This document shows, piece after piece, positions 34,814-46,081 of a stretch of 64,000 nt of DNA. A model generated the notes under the pieces. That model saw only the letters and a list, made by a program, of their open reading frames with translations, had not been told where the DNA came from and made no database searches. The stretch comes from Halichondria panicea. Taxonomy: Eukaryota; Porifera; Demospongiae; Suberitida; Halichondriidae. The stretch's first letter is position 1. Each line of letters opens with the position of its first letter. The stretch spans positions 9,131,122 through 9,195,121 of the forward strand of contig NC_087377.1 of the NCBI RefSeq assembly GCF_963675165.1, given 5' to 3'. A program made the position numbers and the translations under genes.

Positions 34814-35292
34814 TAATACTTTATCTCCATGGCTGAGATCTGTGAAGCTGTGTCTTATGCAATCTATTGCGTTGGTGTAGAAGGCTTGAACACTAGTCTA
34901 AAGACAGAAGAGGCTCTCATCTACGTCTACAATCGTCCTATAGCCAGGTTGTCTTCGCAAGTAGCAGTTAAGTGTACTTGCTGCAGCAGGAGTGGATATT
35001 TTGAAGGAATCCCCTTGTAAGAGAGCATGAACACATTTCAAGAGTAGAGAACCTAGAAAAAAAGATTGACACTAAAAGCTTGCACACAAACAGTCACTAC
35101 TTACTTGATACATCTTCACTAGGGACCACAGAGCTGGCTGCAACCATAGCTGCACTAGCCATTCTTCCTAGCAACACGTAAATCTTTATACTTCCTGTGT
35201 ACTTCCTGCCATGCCATGCTGCTTCCGTCTAACGCGGACAATCCCATGAAATTGAGTTCACGTGATCTCGTTCACAATCCCTTCCTCTACTA

Positions 35293-35856
35293 CAGCGGTT
35301 TTCAGAGTTCTTGCATTTGCAATGTCTAGAGCGGAAGTACCTGTCACGTGAACCTTTATGTAACAAGATTGAAGTTCTAGCCTCATTCTAAACCGATTTT
35401 TTTCCAATACATGATTTGGGAGAAAATCAACCTTGGAAATAGCCTTTGCAAGCCTTTGGTATCACCGCTGAAGCTATCCTTGAGATTGTAAGCAGTTCCA
35501 ATAGTTTTGTGAGCTACTATTAGTAACACAGGACTGGATGTCTGGAGCTAAGAGAGATTCTACTCTCTATATGACTCATCAGCTTGCAGCAACACAAAAT
35601 GAGTAGGCGGGGCAGTCACTTCAACCAGTTTCTTATATAATACTGAGAAGCTACACGCTTATTTCAGACTTTTCTGAATAACTAGTAACGAATAACTTTG
35701 TCTGTAAATTTATTGAAAACTCATGTAAAAAAACTTGCCTGACTCAGCAATATTTGTGCTCCCGTGATGTTGTCCAACCTTAAATGTTTGGGAATATCAC
35801 GTGACCAGTGACTTCCGCTCTAGACATTGGAGATGCAAGAACTCTGAAAACCGCTG
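35293..35856. mobile_element. Pogo-type MITE family D, copy 1, TA duplication
   Basis: CAGCGGTTTTCAGAGTTCTT at the left and AAGAACTCTGAAAACCGCTG at the right, arms about 60 bp (through GTCTAGAGCGGAAGT), TA on each side. 564 bp, non-coding. A second, interrupted copy lies at 57519-58580. Confidence 0.85.
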
Positions 35857-36297
35857 TATCTATGCGTTATCTGAGCTGTTTTGTTACACACGATGCATGT
35901 TCGTTTCTGCGCATGCGCACTGTGCTCTATTGCCATGTGGATCAATTGATGTGGTGTTCTTGGCAGCAGACCCTATTAACTAAGGTATTACAGACCCTAT
36001 TAACTAAGGTAAGACAATGAGGATAGTGCCAACTAATGAGAATAAGTACTAGCTATCTATGATATAGATCCATGTAAAAGTGAGAGATGAAAATAAACCC
36101 AGCCTTGGCCTTGAACCCTTAAACCTATTTAGCTAAACCATAACTCAGTGTTTTGCCCACTTGGCTATCAAGGCAGCACATGAAATTACTGTAAACCTTT
36201 CATGTAGCCTTCTGAATGATTTGATTTGAATGGTGTTCTATTTTATTAGATTAACATCAGAAGATCGGTTGCGTCATGTTAAGTATATGCTGTAGGC

Positions 36298-39200
36298 ATG
36301 CAAGCGTTAAAACTAAGGACGATTCAAAGTAATCCGAAAAAGCACTTCCATTCTCCACCAGCTGTTGTAAGAAGTCGAGATGTAAGGTACAAACGTTGGA
36401 CAGAAGAGAACATGTCTCGTGCTCTATATGCAGTTGAAAGTAAAGGCTTGACTACAACTCAAGCTGCCATTGAGTATAATGTCCCTCGGTCTACCTTGGG
36501 TGATAGAGTTAGTCACAAAGTAGAACCTGGAGCGAAAAGTGGGCCAAGCAAGTACTTAAATGATATAGAAGAATGTGAACTTGTTGATTTTCTCCTGCGG
36601 TGTGCCAAAATCGGATACCCAAAGTCTCGTAAACAAGTCATGGGTATTGTTCAGAGGGTATTAGACGTTAACGGTGTCATGCGTGTTGTAAGTGATGGGT
36701 GGTGGACCTCATTTAGCAGACGTCATCCCAGGTTAACCCTTCGTAATCCCTCTTCTCTCAGTAGAGCACGTGCAGCTGCATCAAATATCGACACACTCAA
36801 TGACTATTTTGATCTACTCGAGGAAACAATTGATATGTACGATTTACGAGACCGTCCTGAGCTATATTTCAACATGGATGAATCTGGGATGCCTCTTAAT
36901 GCCAAATCTCCCAAGGTAGTAGCTGACAGTAAGGCCAGATCTGTTACATCCATTTCATCCGGAGACAAAACACAAATAACTGTTGTGGGATGTGTCAGTG
37001 CTGCTGGTTTTTGCATGCCTCCAATGGTAATATGGGACCGAAAAAATTTGAACGTAGTACTCACCGAAGGGGAGGTGCCGGGGACATGCTATGCACTCTC
37101 TGACAGTGGCTGGGTTAATGCTGAGATATTTGACGGCTGGTTTTGTAATCACTTTTTGAAATATGCCCCTAGCGATAGACCACTGCTGCTGCTCCTTGAT
37201 GGGCATTCATCGCATTTCTGCCCGGACACATTGTCGAAAGCTGCGGAGCACAAAGTGATTATTTTTGCTCTACCCCCCAATACTACCCATTTATCACAGC
37301 CGCTTGACAAGGGGTGCTTTGGACCCCTAAAATCGCATTGGAGGGAAGTTTGCCACCGGTTCATTAGTGAGAATCCAGGGAAAGTGGTCACACGATACTC
37401 TTTTTCAAATTTGCTCCGTCAGGCTTGGATGTCTTCTATGACCATGAAGAATGTTATCGCTGGGTTCAAAACAACAGGTATCTACCCTGTAGATAGAAAT
37501 GCCGTGATAAAGAAGGTGGAGTATGATCATACTAGCGTGTCAGAAACTACTCTTCCTTTTCTACCTATGACCAGTCCAATGCCCAAGAAAAAGAATCGGT
37601 GTAGGCCCCCTATTTCCTCTTCACAGCCTCCTAATCTTACATCATGTACGTTTACACCTGCAGAGACTGCTCTCTTTGAGCGTCACTACGAAAATCAATA
37701 CGATCTTACTACTGACAAGCGGTACAATCGTTGGCTCTCACTGAACCATCCCGATAATCCTATTTTATCCCAACAGCCACATGAAGATGACTCGTTAAAT
37801 CCTTTTCCGTCCCAACAGCCTGACCCGTTAGAAGAGGTGCACATGCCTGCTCAAGTGGCGAACACACGTAGCACACTGAGCAAGTTGTTGTCCTTTGATG
37901 AACCCCCTCAACGACCACAGCCTCCCAAAGGGCGTGCTTTTGTAGCAACGCGCAGTGCAAAAATAGCAGAACTTCAAGCCAAAAAAAGAAGAAAGATGAA
38001 GATGTTCTAAAAAAGCTCAGAGCTAAGGAAGAGAGGGAGAAGAAGAAAATTGATAAAGAAAATGCTAAAAAACAGAAACAAGGGCTCGCTGTACAAAAGA
38101 GAAAGACAAAGACAGCCGCAGCCTCCTTGCTAGGTAAGATACACTGCATGTACATGCATGTATGCTTTCATTGGTGATTTGACTTCTCTTAAATTAATTG
38201 CAGCAAGTATTCAGGACACATCACAGACGGAGGAGTACATGTATGACTCCTATGGTAAGCTGGTTTTAGGTATGATGTATACAGTTGCTTAGTTACATAC
38301 ATCTTTTTTTTCAATAGAGGATGATTTCCACTTCGATGGTGTTGATTTTATCAGTGATGGTGAGTTTTATTAGAATGTTTTTATTAGTGTTAATTGCCTT
38401 TTTCTTGCAGACATACCTGTCAACAAGGTTGATTCCTCCAGCTCCACAACACGTGCTAAACGTCAAGGTACTAAAATTGTGTGTGTGTATATACGTGTGT
38501 CATATGTACATGTACGTGTACGCTTATTTATTGCAGCCTGTTCATCTAAGAAGTCGGGGTCAGGTGTTGCCTCTAAGAGTTCCACTGTAGAAAATGGCCA
38601 TTTTTCCAGTGATGGTGGGTTTTTATTAGAATTAGTGTTGAATGTAAATTAGTGTTGAAAGTAAGCCAATATATTCTTTTTCTTGCAGACGTACCTATCA
38701 ACAAGGTTGATTCCTCCAGCTCCACAACTCGTAGTGCAAGAGCTAAACGTCAAGGTACTAAAATTGTGTGTGTGTATATACGTGTATCATATATATGTAC
38801 ATGTACATGTATACACTTATTTATTAATTGCAGCCTGTTCATCTAAGAAGTCGGGGTCAGGTGTTGCCTCTAAGAGTTCCACTGTAGAAAATGGCAGTGT
38901 TTCCAGTGATGGTTGGTTTTTATTGGAATTATACTGTTGAATTAATGTAAGCCATATTCTTTTTCTTGCAGACGTACCTATCAACAAGGTTGATTCCTCC
39001 AGCTCCACAACACGTGGTACAAGAGCTAAACATCAAGGTACTAAAATTGTGTGTGTGTGTGTATATACGTGTGTCATATGTACATGTACGTGTACGCTTA
39101 TTTATTGCAGCCTGTTCATCTAAGAAGTTGGGGTCAGGTGTTGCCTCTAAGAGTTCCACTGTAGAAGATGGCAGTGATGGTGAGTGTATGCATTTGTTGA

Positions 39201-39399
39201 CACATTACTTAACAAATGTATCTGTGCAGACATGGAAGATGACGTTCCTTGTCAGGCTCTACCATGTAAAATTGAGCAGAGCAAAGACCAATACCCTAAG
39301 TGGATAAAATGTGACTCTTGCCAGTCGTGGTATCACTCTTTTTGCTTGGGAATTGGAGCAGTTCCAAATGAGTTTCTTTGTGGTCTTTGTGGTCAGTAG
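36298..39399 (+). CDS. Pogo/jerky-type DDE transposase with spliced C-terminal PHD finger
   Basis: Exon 1 (36298-38133) has a psq-type HTH (TTTQAAIEYNVPRSTLGDRV), a CENP-B-like segment (GWWTSFSRRHPRLTLRNPSS), and the DDE_1 core: D in YFNMDESGMP, D in LLLLDGHSSH, D in HLSQPLDKGCFGPLK. At a seven-A run (37981-37987) the frame stops at 38010, but the -1 frame continues as a Lys-rich helix to the donor at 38133, so one base is probably missing in this copy or assembly. Spliced exons 38204-38254, 38318-38359, three duplicated exon pairs (38411-39179) and 39240-39399 follow in phase. The last exon encodes a PHD finger (CDSCQSWYHSFCLG, FLCGLCGQ) at the C-terminus. Transposase or domesticated gene cannot be told from sequence alone. 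Confidence 0.75.
38411..39179 (+). repeat. Threefold tandem duplication of an exon pair inside the pogo-PHD gene
   Basis: Units start at 38411, 38689 and 38972 (about 280 bp). Each has exon a (57-66 bp, VPINKVDSSSSTTR) and exon b (69-78 bp, ACSSKKSGSGVASKSS) with nearly identical GTGTGTGTATATACGTGT introns. Every exon length is a multiple of three, so the duplications extend the protein without breaking frame. Confidence 0.9.
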
Positions 39400-39856
39400 T
39401 TTTGATGTTTTTTGTAATGAATCATTGAATGTGATGTACTAAATGATGATAATACATGCGTTTACTGCGCATGCGCAGAAACGAACATGCATTGTGTGTA
39501 GTAGTGCAACAAGACAGCTCAGCAGAAACATTAGATATCAAACATTAGATATCAGTTTTTGTGCCAGTTCAAGCCCAAAGGCTACTCTACAGTTTCATGT
39601 AGTTAGTTTTCTCTAGCTATACACTAGACGGGAGTTATATCTTCTTATCGAAAACAAGTGATTTATTGTGAACATTAATATCTCCGGTTTGTGTACTTCA
39701 GCAGCTACCACTGCCTACAGCAAGACTCTGAGTTGGATTTTTTTGCACAGATGTTGCAGAGGACCTGGCCCACCTGTACATGGAAAAAAATTTGTTGTGC
39801 ACTTTTCACTTTGGAGCAATCGGCACCGATTATTGATCGTCTCGAATACATTTTGA

Positions 39857-40606
39857 GTGCACACACCCCTTTTTGCTCATTACACGCCCCTTTTTAGCAA
39901 CTCGCCTCATCCAACGGAAGTGCTGGGTGTTGCCTATCCCTTTCTTTCGTGTATCTATGGTTTATCCAAGCCTCATCATCACGTACGTCTAAACGAGGCA
40001 GTTCGATCCGATTTAGCTTGGTGGTTAGCATTTATGGAGAAATGGAATGGCATCACCCTGTTCTCTACCTGTTGCACAACAATTCCGTCGGCGATTGTTA
40101 CGTCAGATGCTTCGGGTTCCTGGGGCTGTGGTGCATATACCAGGCATCACTGGTTTCAGATCCCATGGGCTTTATATGAAAGTTATGCCACTGAAAATAT
40201 CGCAACCAAAGAAATGCTCCCCATTATCGTTGCAGCAGCTTTGTGGGGTAGTTGTTGGCAAGGGGACAAGGTCCTCTTTCGGTGTGACAATATGGCAGTA
40301 GTCGCAGCACTTTCAAAACGGTTTTGCAGGGACAGACAGATGATGCATTTGCTCCGTTGTTTGCATTTTTTCGAAGCTTACTACAGGTTCAATCTTATTT
40401 CTGAACATATTTGTGGTATCGATAATGATTTAGCTGATGATCTGTCACGTGACAATCTCTCTGCTTTCTTACAGAAGTCCAACCTCTCGGCAACAGCGGT
40501 ATCGGCAATACCTTTCGAGTTGTTAGAAATGTTGATGGGCTCCAGGCCAGATTGGATGTCACAACATTGGAGGCGGATGTTCAACGCTACTTTGAACAAG
40601 GTTTAG
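39857..40606 (+). CDS. DIRS-type RNase H region, 5'-truncated
   Basis: A 249-residue ORF matching the connection and RNase H part of DIRS reverse transcriptases: LNEAVRSDLAWWLAFMEKWN, then D in VTSDASGSWGCGAYT, E in ATKEMLPIIVAA, D in FRCDNMAVVAAL, D in GIDNDLADDLSR. The RT fingers and palm with YxDD are absent upstream (39530-39856 has only scattered similarity), so the element is truncated. Overlaps the recombinase ORF by 55 nt in another frame, the usual DIRS arrangement. Confidence 0.75.
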   Translation: MHTPLFAHYTPLFSNSPHPTEVLGVAYPFLSCIYGLSKPHHHVRLNEAVRSDLAWWLAFMEKWNGITLFSTCCTTIPSAIVTSDASGSWGCGAYTRHHWFQIPWALYESYATENIATKEMLPIIVAAALWGSCWQGDKVLFRCDNMAVVAALSKRFCRDRQMMHLLRCLHFFEAYYRFNLISEHICGIDNDLADDLSRDNLSAFLQKSNLSATAVSAIPFELLEMLMGSRPDWMSQHWRRMFNATLNKV

Positions 40607-41538
40607 CTCAGTCCACCCAAAAAACTTACAAAAGTGGAATTAAAAAGTTTTGTGAGTTTTGTGCTAGGTTACCCCCTCAGTTTGTGTCACTCCCTATTAC
40701 TCAATCTATGCTTTGCTTATATGTATCATATTTAGCTCGCAGTGGTCTATCATATTCCACTATCAATTCTTACCTCTCGGCATTGCGTCACCTGCATATC
40801 CTTCATAATTTTCCCGAACCTCGGCAAGCGGCTTGGAAAAAATTCATGCTAGTCAAGAGAGGCATTAGAAAAGAGAAAGCAATCTCTTACCCCCAAAAAC
40901 CTAGGCTGCCTATTACCCCAGACATTTTGAGGCAGATAAAAGCACTATGGTCTGTTGAACCAATACAACCAGATACAGTCATGCTTTGGGCTGCGAGCTG
41001 TTTGTGCTTTTTCGGTTTCTTCAGGTTGGGAGAAATTACTTGCTTGTCTGCCAATGCAGTCAATCACAAGGACCTGATCCTTGCTGATCTGGCAGTTGAT
41101 AGCCATGCTGGCCCGACCTACATTTCTGTCACCTTGAAGCAGTCCAAGACAGACCAATTCCGGAGAGGTGAGCTTGTGATAATTGGCAGAACAGACGACG
41201 ATTTATGCCCTGTAGCAGCCCTCTTACAATACATCGCGATTCGAGGTACACATTCAGGCCCCTTGTTTATTTACGCCGACGGGAAGTTCCTGACAAAACA
41301 GAGCTTTGTTCCACGCATCAGGGAAGCCTTATCGGCACTCGGCTTGAATAATACTCACTATGCTGGCCACAGTTTTCGTATCGGGGCAGCTTCAACCGCT
41401 GCCAAAGCGAATATTGAAGATTCAATGATAAAAACGTTAGGAAGATGGGAAAGCAGTGCCTTCCTGACGTACATCCGTACTCCACCAGCTCTGATAGCAA
41501 GGATGGCAAAAACACTATCATCCCCTACCACGGACTAG
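40552..41538 (+). CDS. DIRS-type tyrosine recombinase, intact ORF
   Basis: 328 residues. The N-terminal SAM-like core-binding region (AQSTQKTYKSGIKKFCEFC) is followed by the catalytic domain with FFRLGEITCLS (first Arg), HSFRIGAASTAA (H-x-x-R) and LGRWESSAFLTYIR (nucleophile Tyr). DIRS and Ngaro elements use such recombinases instead of a DDE integrase. The ORF is uninterrupted although the element has lost its 5' end. The terminal repeats of DIRS were not identified. Confidence 0.8.
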   Translation: MDVTTLEADVQRYFEQGLAQSTQKTYKSGIKKFCEFCARLPPQFVSLPITQSMLCLYVSYLARSGLSYSTINSYLSALRHLHILHNFPEPRQAAWKKFMLVKRGIRKEKAISYPQKPRLPITPDILRQIKALWSVEPIQPDTVMLWAASCLCFFGFFRLGEITCLSANAVNHKDLILADLAVDSHAGPTYISVTLKQSKTDQFRRGELVIIGRTDDDLCPVAALLQYIAIRGTHSGPLFIYADGKFLTKQSFVPRIREALSALGLNNTHYAGHSFRIGAASTAAKANIEDSMIKTLGRWESSAFLTYIRTPPALIARMAKTLSSPTTD

Positions 41539-41685
41539 ATCTAAGTCATGTTTTATTTATTCATTTATTTTTGTTGGAGGAATGGTACCGTTGTCAGAGG
41601 AATGAATGACTCCCTGGTCATTCCTGCCTAAGGTGTGGGTGACTCCCCCAGGAATAAATGACTCCCCTATGCGCATGTTTGTTCT

Positions 41686-41736
41686 AGTCTCGAATACCCG
41701 CCTCAACCTTTTAGGTTGAGGCGGGTATTCGAGACT
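41686..41736. repeat. Perfect 24-bp-arm hairpin in the Ginger 5' end
   Basis: AGTCTCGAATACCCGCCTCA... (41686-41709) is perfectly inverted at 41713-41736 with a three-T loop. Either a minimal foldback insertion or an internal structure of the element. Confidence 0.85.
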
Positions 41737-42038
41737 ATGTTTGTTCTGCCAATGTTGCCATCAATGTAAGTATATAGTAGCAAGAGTACATTCATGCACT
41801 CCTCATAGACATATATAGTAGAGAATGAAGAGCCATGCAGGATGAAGAGCAAGGTTAGTAGTAGCATGCAAGGTAGCAATGAAGCAAGTGTTCATCCTGT
41901 AGTAGACAGCAAGTGACAGCTGGAATGTAGACCTATAAATGTGTGAAGAGCAGAGTTGCAAGGTTAATTGTTCTATCCTGTAGTTGACAGCAAGTGACAG
42001 CTAGATCTATGGTATAAAACCAGTGATCGTTCACAGTC

Positions 42039-45000
42039 ATGTCATTTGAAGAAGGCAGCAAGAAATGGAGAATTTACAAGAGATTGAAAACTATTTACGA
42101 AAAGGAGAATACCCTCCTACTATTAACAGCAAAACAGAGAAGGCAAACTTTAGAAGAAAATGCAGGCAGAACTTTAAGTTTGAAAATGGTAGCCTCTATT
42201 ACAAGAAGCACACCAAAGCTGCATGCTGATGCAGCTGACTGGAGGATATGTGTGCGCAGCAATGAGGAGAAATCAAGAATCCTCGAAGATTGCCATGCAT
42301 GCAGGTATAATAATTATTATGGCTTTGGTAAAATGATAATAGTAGGTAATAGAGCGTGTATGTATGTATGCTTGTAATCTATTATACCAATTGATGCATG
42401 CATGCAGGAACAGCTGGTGGCCACTTTGGAAGAGATAGAACTATAGACAAGATATGTTCTAGATTCTACTGGAAGTCGATGGTGGAGGAGATTCGAGAGT
42501 ATGTAAAGAACTGCAGCCAGTGCCAGAGAATGAACCCAGCATTTGTAAAGACAAATGCCAAACTCCATCCGATATCTGTACAACCCAAAGTCTGGCATCA
42601 GGTATATGTATACTATAATTTTTATGGCATTGCATAATAATTATTTGTTTTGAGCACAATCATATATTAATTATAATTATGTAATTCACTTTATAGGTTG
42701 GCATAGACTTGATAGGACCTTTGCCGATTACACCCAATGGCAGCAAATATGTGGTAACATTGGTCGATTATTTTAGCAAATGGGCTGAAGCAGCCCCACT
42801 CCCTGACAAAACTGCATTTGGAGTGGCAATGTTCCTGTACAACTTGTTTTGTCGGTAAGCTATGCATGTGTGTGAAATTGTAATCACATGCATCTCTACA
42901 CATAATTATAATAACACGTATTTAATGATTATGGTTATACATGCACGCAGGTTTGGGTTTTGTGAGGTGCTGATATCGGACCAAGGCCGTGAGTTTGTTA
43001 ATCAGGTCAACACAGAGCTTTTTCGATTCACTGGAACAGAGCACAGGGTCACTTCAGCTTACCACCCACAAACCAACGGGCTAACTGAACGTTTCAATCA
43101 AACACTTCAAACAGCACTACTCAAATATGTGAATGACTCACAGACCGACTGGGACTACCACTTGCCCGCTATTCTCTTTGCTTATAGGACGAGTAAGCAA
43201 AAGGCAACGAAGTATTCACCTTTCGAGTTGATGTTCTGTCCGTGAGTTGTTCATTATTATAATTATTATAATAATTACATGATAATCTGGCATGCATGCA
43301 TTATTGTTATAACATTCCACATGCAGGAAACCTGTACTCCCTATTCAACTGGAGTTAGGCAGCGAGGGTGAACTTGAGCAGAGCTGGGACATTAGTGCCA
43401 TTATGACCCATGCTCGAGCTGTTACAAAGTTAAAGGATGATATCCACAGCAAAGCCAAGAAGAACATTGACAATGCCCAAGAAAAGGACAAGATGTACTA
43501 TGATCGGAAGCATGCAGACAAGAGGGTGAGCAGGCTATATCATTGTATGAGCGTACCATGGCTATTTTCATTACTCGTTTAATGTCATAGCCATGTCATT
43601 TTTCTAATTATATAGGTGTTTAAGACTGGGACTTTGGTCTGGCTGAGGAATTCAGCCAGGGAATGTAAGAAGGGAGACAAGCTGAAGCCTCGGTGGTTAG
43701 GCCCATACACGGTGGTGGAGTGCTTGGACAAGGGAGTCTTTAAGATTGCCAACCCTAAGACTGGAAAGACCTTAAAAAAGGCTGTTAACCAACAGCGGTT
43801 AAAGCATTACCATGGCTCAGACTCCAAAAAACCTATCTTGGATCAACATAGTTCTCTCTCGGATCCTTCCGAATTATCAGACAACCATCACGATGAATCT
43901 CTCGATCAGTTTAACCCTTCTTTGACGAGTACTCCTATGAAAGACCCAAGCAAGGTATAATGCATGTGTCTCTAGATTTTGAAGCTAATTATAATTACAT
44001 TACATTTCTCTTTACGATATTAATTTAATGTTTCATGTTTCTTTATAATTATACACTCCATTTTTAGAAGCTGTGGGAAAAAATTGTGATTTTCCCTCTT
44101 CTCACAAGCCAGACGCCCCCTCCTCTCACAAGCCAGCCGCTCCCTCCTCTCACAAGCCAGACGTCCCCTCCTCTCACAAACCAGCCGCTCCCTCCTCTCA
44201 CAAGCCAGACGTCCTCTCCTCTCACAAGCCAGACGTCCCCTCCTCTCACAAGCCAGCCGCTCCCTCCTCTCACAAGCCAGACGTCCCCTCCTCTCACAAG
44301 CCAGACGTCCCCTCCTCTCACAAGCCAGCCGCTCCCTCCTCTCACAAGCCAGACGTCCCCTCCTCTCACAAGCCAGATGCTCACTCCTCTCGCAAGCGAG
44401 ACGCCCCCTTCTCTCAGGTTAAGACTGCATCTTCTATGGAGCCACCTTTGAAGAAGCAAAGGACTACTCAGTCTGTAACAAGAAAGGTATATAGTTATAT
44501 ACTTGTTAACAGGAGCTATCGTTAATTACAATTATTATTAATAATTATGTGCATGCACACTATAAACCGTTCATTATAATTATTGTGTGCACATTCGACA
44601 GAATTCAAGTTACTGGGTGAAGGATTTGGACCTGAGGACGGGAGACAAGGATGTAGTTCTTGCTGAGAGCGGGATGCTTTCTGACCGTCATATGTATGCT
44701 GCATGCGCACAAACTGATGCGAATGCAATTTCCAAATATTGAAGGCTGTTATTCTACTCTTCTGGTTCAGAAGATGTCATTTCCTGCAGTCACTAGTAGT
44801 GAAGCCACAGGTATAATTTCTACTTAAATTAATAGTAGTATTATTATAGTATTGGTATAATTATACCTCATCCTCATCCTTGGCCGTACCGTATAATAAT
44901 TATATCATATATATCCTATACAGCCGTGCAGATATTCTTTGTAACAGAGAGGGATCACTGGATTGCGACAGCACTCATCAAGGGGGAACTTTTCCTCTTT

Positions 45001-45483
45001 GATAGCTGCTTCCAATATGGGAAAGACCTGGAGCCAAGTGCTGAGCTGCAAATCGCACAGATGTATAAGCCTTTAATAGCGCACAATGGGCTGTTACTAT
45101 CTGTGGCCTCCATTCAACAGCAGAGCAGTGGCAGTAACAACTGTGGTTTGTTTGCAATTGCCGCTGCATACCACGCATTGCAAGGAGACAAAAAACTGGA
45201 TACCATCACCCTAAATGAAGACAAAATGAGGCCACATCTTGTGCGTTGCTTTGAAAATGAGAAACTCAGAAGATTTCCAAAGTCAAAAGATGTTAGTAGC
45301 CGCAAGAGACCAGAAAGATTTTCCAGCATAGTAATTACGATATACTGCCCTTGTCTCCGCCCTGACTGTTATGATGAAATGGTCCAGTGCGATACGTGTA
45401 ATGTGTGGTATCATTATAAATGTGTTCGTATTAAAGTATCTCCACTTGGAGATTGGTTTTGTCCTACTTGTAGATCTAGATAG
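42039..45483 (+). CDS. Ginger transposase: integrase, GPY, SSHKP repeats, Ulp1-like protease, PHD
   Basis: Exons: 42039 to about 42304, 42408-42601, 42697-42854, 42951-43241, 43327-43525, 43616-43954, 44068-44486, 44602-44811, 44924-45483. H2C2 zinc finger in the second exon (GGHFGRDRT...CSQCQRMNP). Integrase core: D in VGIDLIGPLP, D in LISDQGREFVNQ, E in TNGLTERFNQTL. GPY module: RWLGPYTVVECLDKGVFKI. Then 13 eight-residue SSHKPDAP-type repeats, an NLS-like LKKQR, a C48/Ulp1-like domain (H in DHWIAT, D in LFDSC, Q in SIQQQS, C in NNCGLFAI), and a C-terminal PHD (CPCLRPDC, CDTCNVWYHYKC, WFCPTC). Frames disagree at the first junction, at 43954/44068 and near 44700, so the gene may be inactive although all catalytic motifs remain. 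Confidence 0.75.
44090..44420 (+). repeat. 24-bp coding minisatellite, 13 units
   Basis: Tandem units TCCTCTCACAAGCCAGACGT and variants within the Ginger gene, encoding SSHKP(D/A)(A/V)P. Near-perfect period; the frame is preserved because 24 is a multiple of three. Confidence 0.95.
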
Positions 45484-46081
45484 AATTTTTTTAGCATTTC
45501 GTTATCTTCCACTAGCTGTTTTTGTTTATACACTGTTAATTTGCACTGTTGTTTTGTTTGTTTTTCATGCACTGTAGATCTATTTGTTATTTTGATGGAT
45601 GTTGTTGTATTATAAGTTTTGCTTTACAGTGACCGTGAGACGTGTAAAAATGTGAACAGAGTGTACAATGTAGTATAAGTACTATAGGTACTAATAGCTA
45701 GACTGAACCAGTTTACAGTATATAAGGAACAGCTGTAATTATAGTCATACTATGTATTAAACAGGTCTCTCACAGATAGCATGCATACAGTCCTGATAAC
45801 AGTCTTGAGCTTGATTGTATAGTCACACTGTGACAGGTTTTTGGGGATGCTTGTACTTAGTATAGCCCCTGAAGTCTCTTTAGCTCTATGGATCAGTGTT
45901 CGTATATAAATTTCGGGGGAGTCATTTTTTCCAGGGGGGAGTCATTCGTGACTAGGAGTCAGTGACCGGGGGAGTCATTTATTCCTAGGCGTGAGTGACC
46001 GGGAGTCACTGGTGCCTAGGTAGGAGTGACCGCGTACCGGGAGTCATTATTTAGGGGAGTCATTCATTCCTGTGACACCGT

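Larger units (their letters stand above)
35868..39526 (+). mobile_element. Probable pogo/jerky-type transposon around the DDE-PHD gene
   Basis: CTGAGCTGTTTTGTTACACA..GATGCATGTTCGTTTCTGCG at about 35870-35915 is inverted at about 39470-39524 with an 8-base gap. These imperfect TIRs flank the transposase gene and suggest a 3.65-kb unit. I could not identify a TA duplication. A 21-bp direct repeat (CAGACCCTATTAACTAAGGT) occurs twice at 35968-36010. Confidence 0.6.
41592..46077 (+). mobile_element. Ginger-type transposon, 4.5 kb, TSD CCGT
   Basis: Left end TGTCAGAGGAATGAATGACT, right end inverted TGTCACAGGAATGAATGACT, flanked by CCGT (41588-41591, 46078-46081). Both subterminal regions carry repeated GGGGAGTCATT-type motifs. 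The interior gene combines a Gypsy-like integrase with GPY, Ulp1-like and PHD modules. A TIR element with Gypsy-type integrase, introns and a 4-bp TSD is the Ginger group as I know it. The empty site would read GGTACCGT next to ATTCACGGTAC, a palindromic target. 45484-46077 is non-coding 3' sequence. Confidence 0.85.

Noticed and set aside
36804-37391. Minus-strand ORFs inside the pogo gene
   Set aside because: Shadows of the coding strand, which has clear DDE motifs.
42398-43245. Gypsy LTR retrotransposon
   Set aside because: The integrase is Gypsy-like, but the unit has TIRs, a 4-bp TSD, introns and Ulp1/PHD modules, with no RT, protease or LTRs.
44086-44451. Alternative frame PPLTSQP across the Ginger minisatellite
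   Set aside because: It stops before the donor at 44486, whereas the SSHKP frame reaches it through a nuclear-localisation-like segment, although the SSHKP frame does not match the preceding splice phase.
44064-44459. Minus-strand WLVRGGDV repeat protein
   Set aside because: Antisense reading of the 24-bp minisatellite in the Ginger gene.
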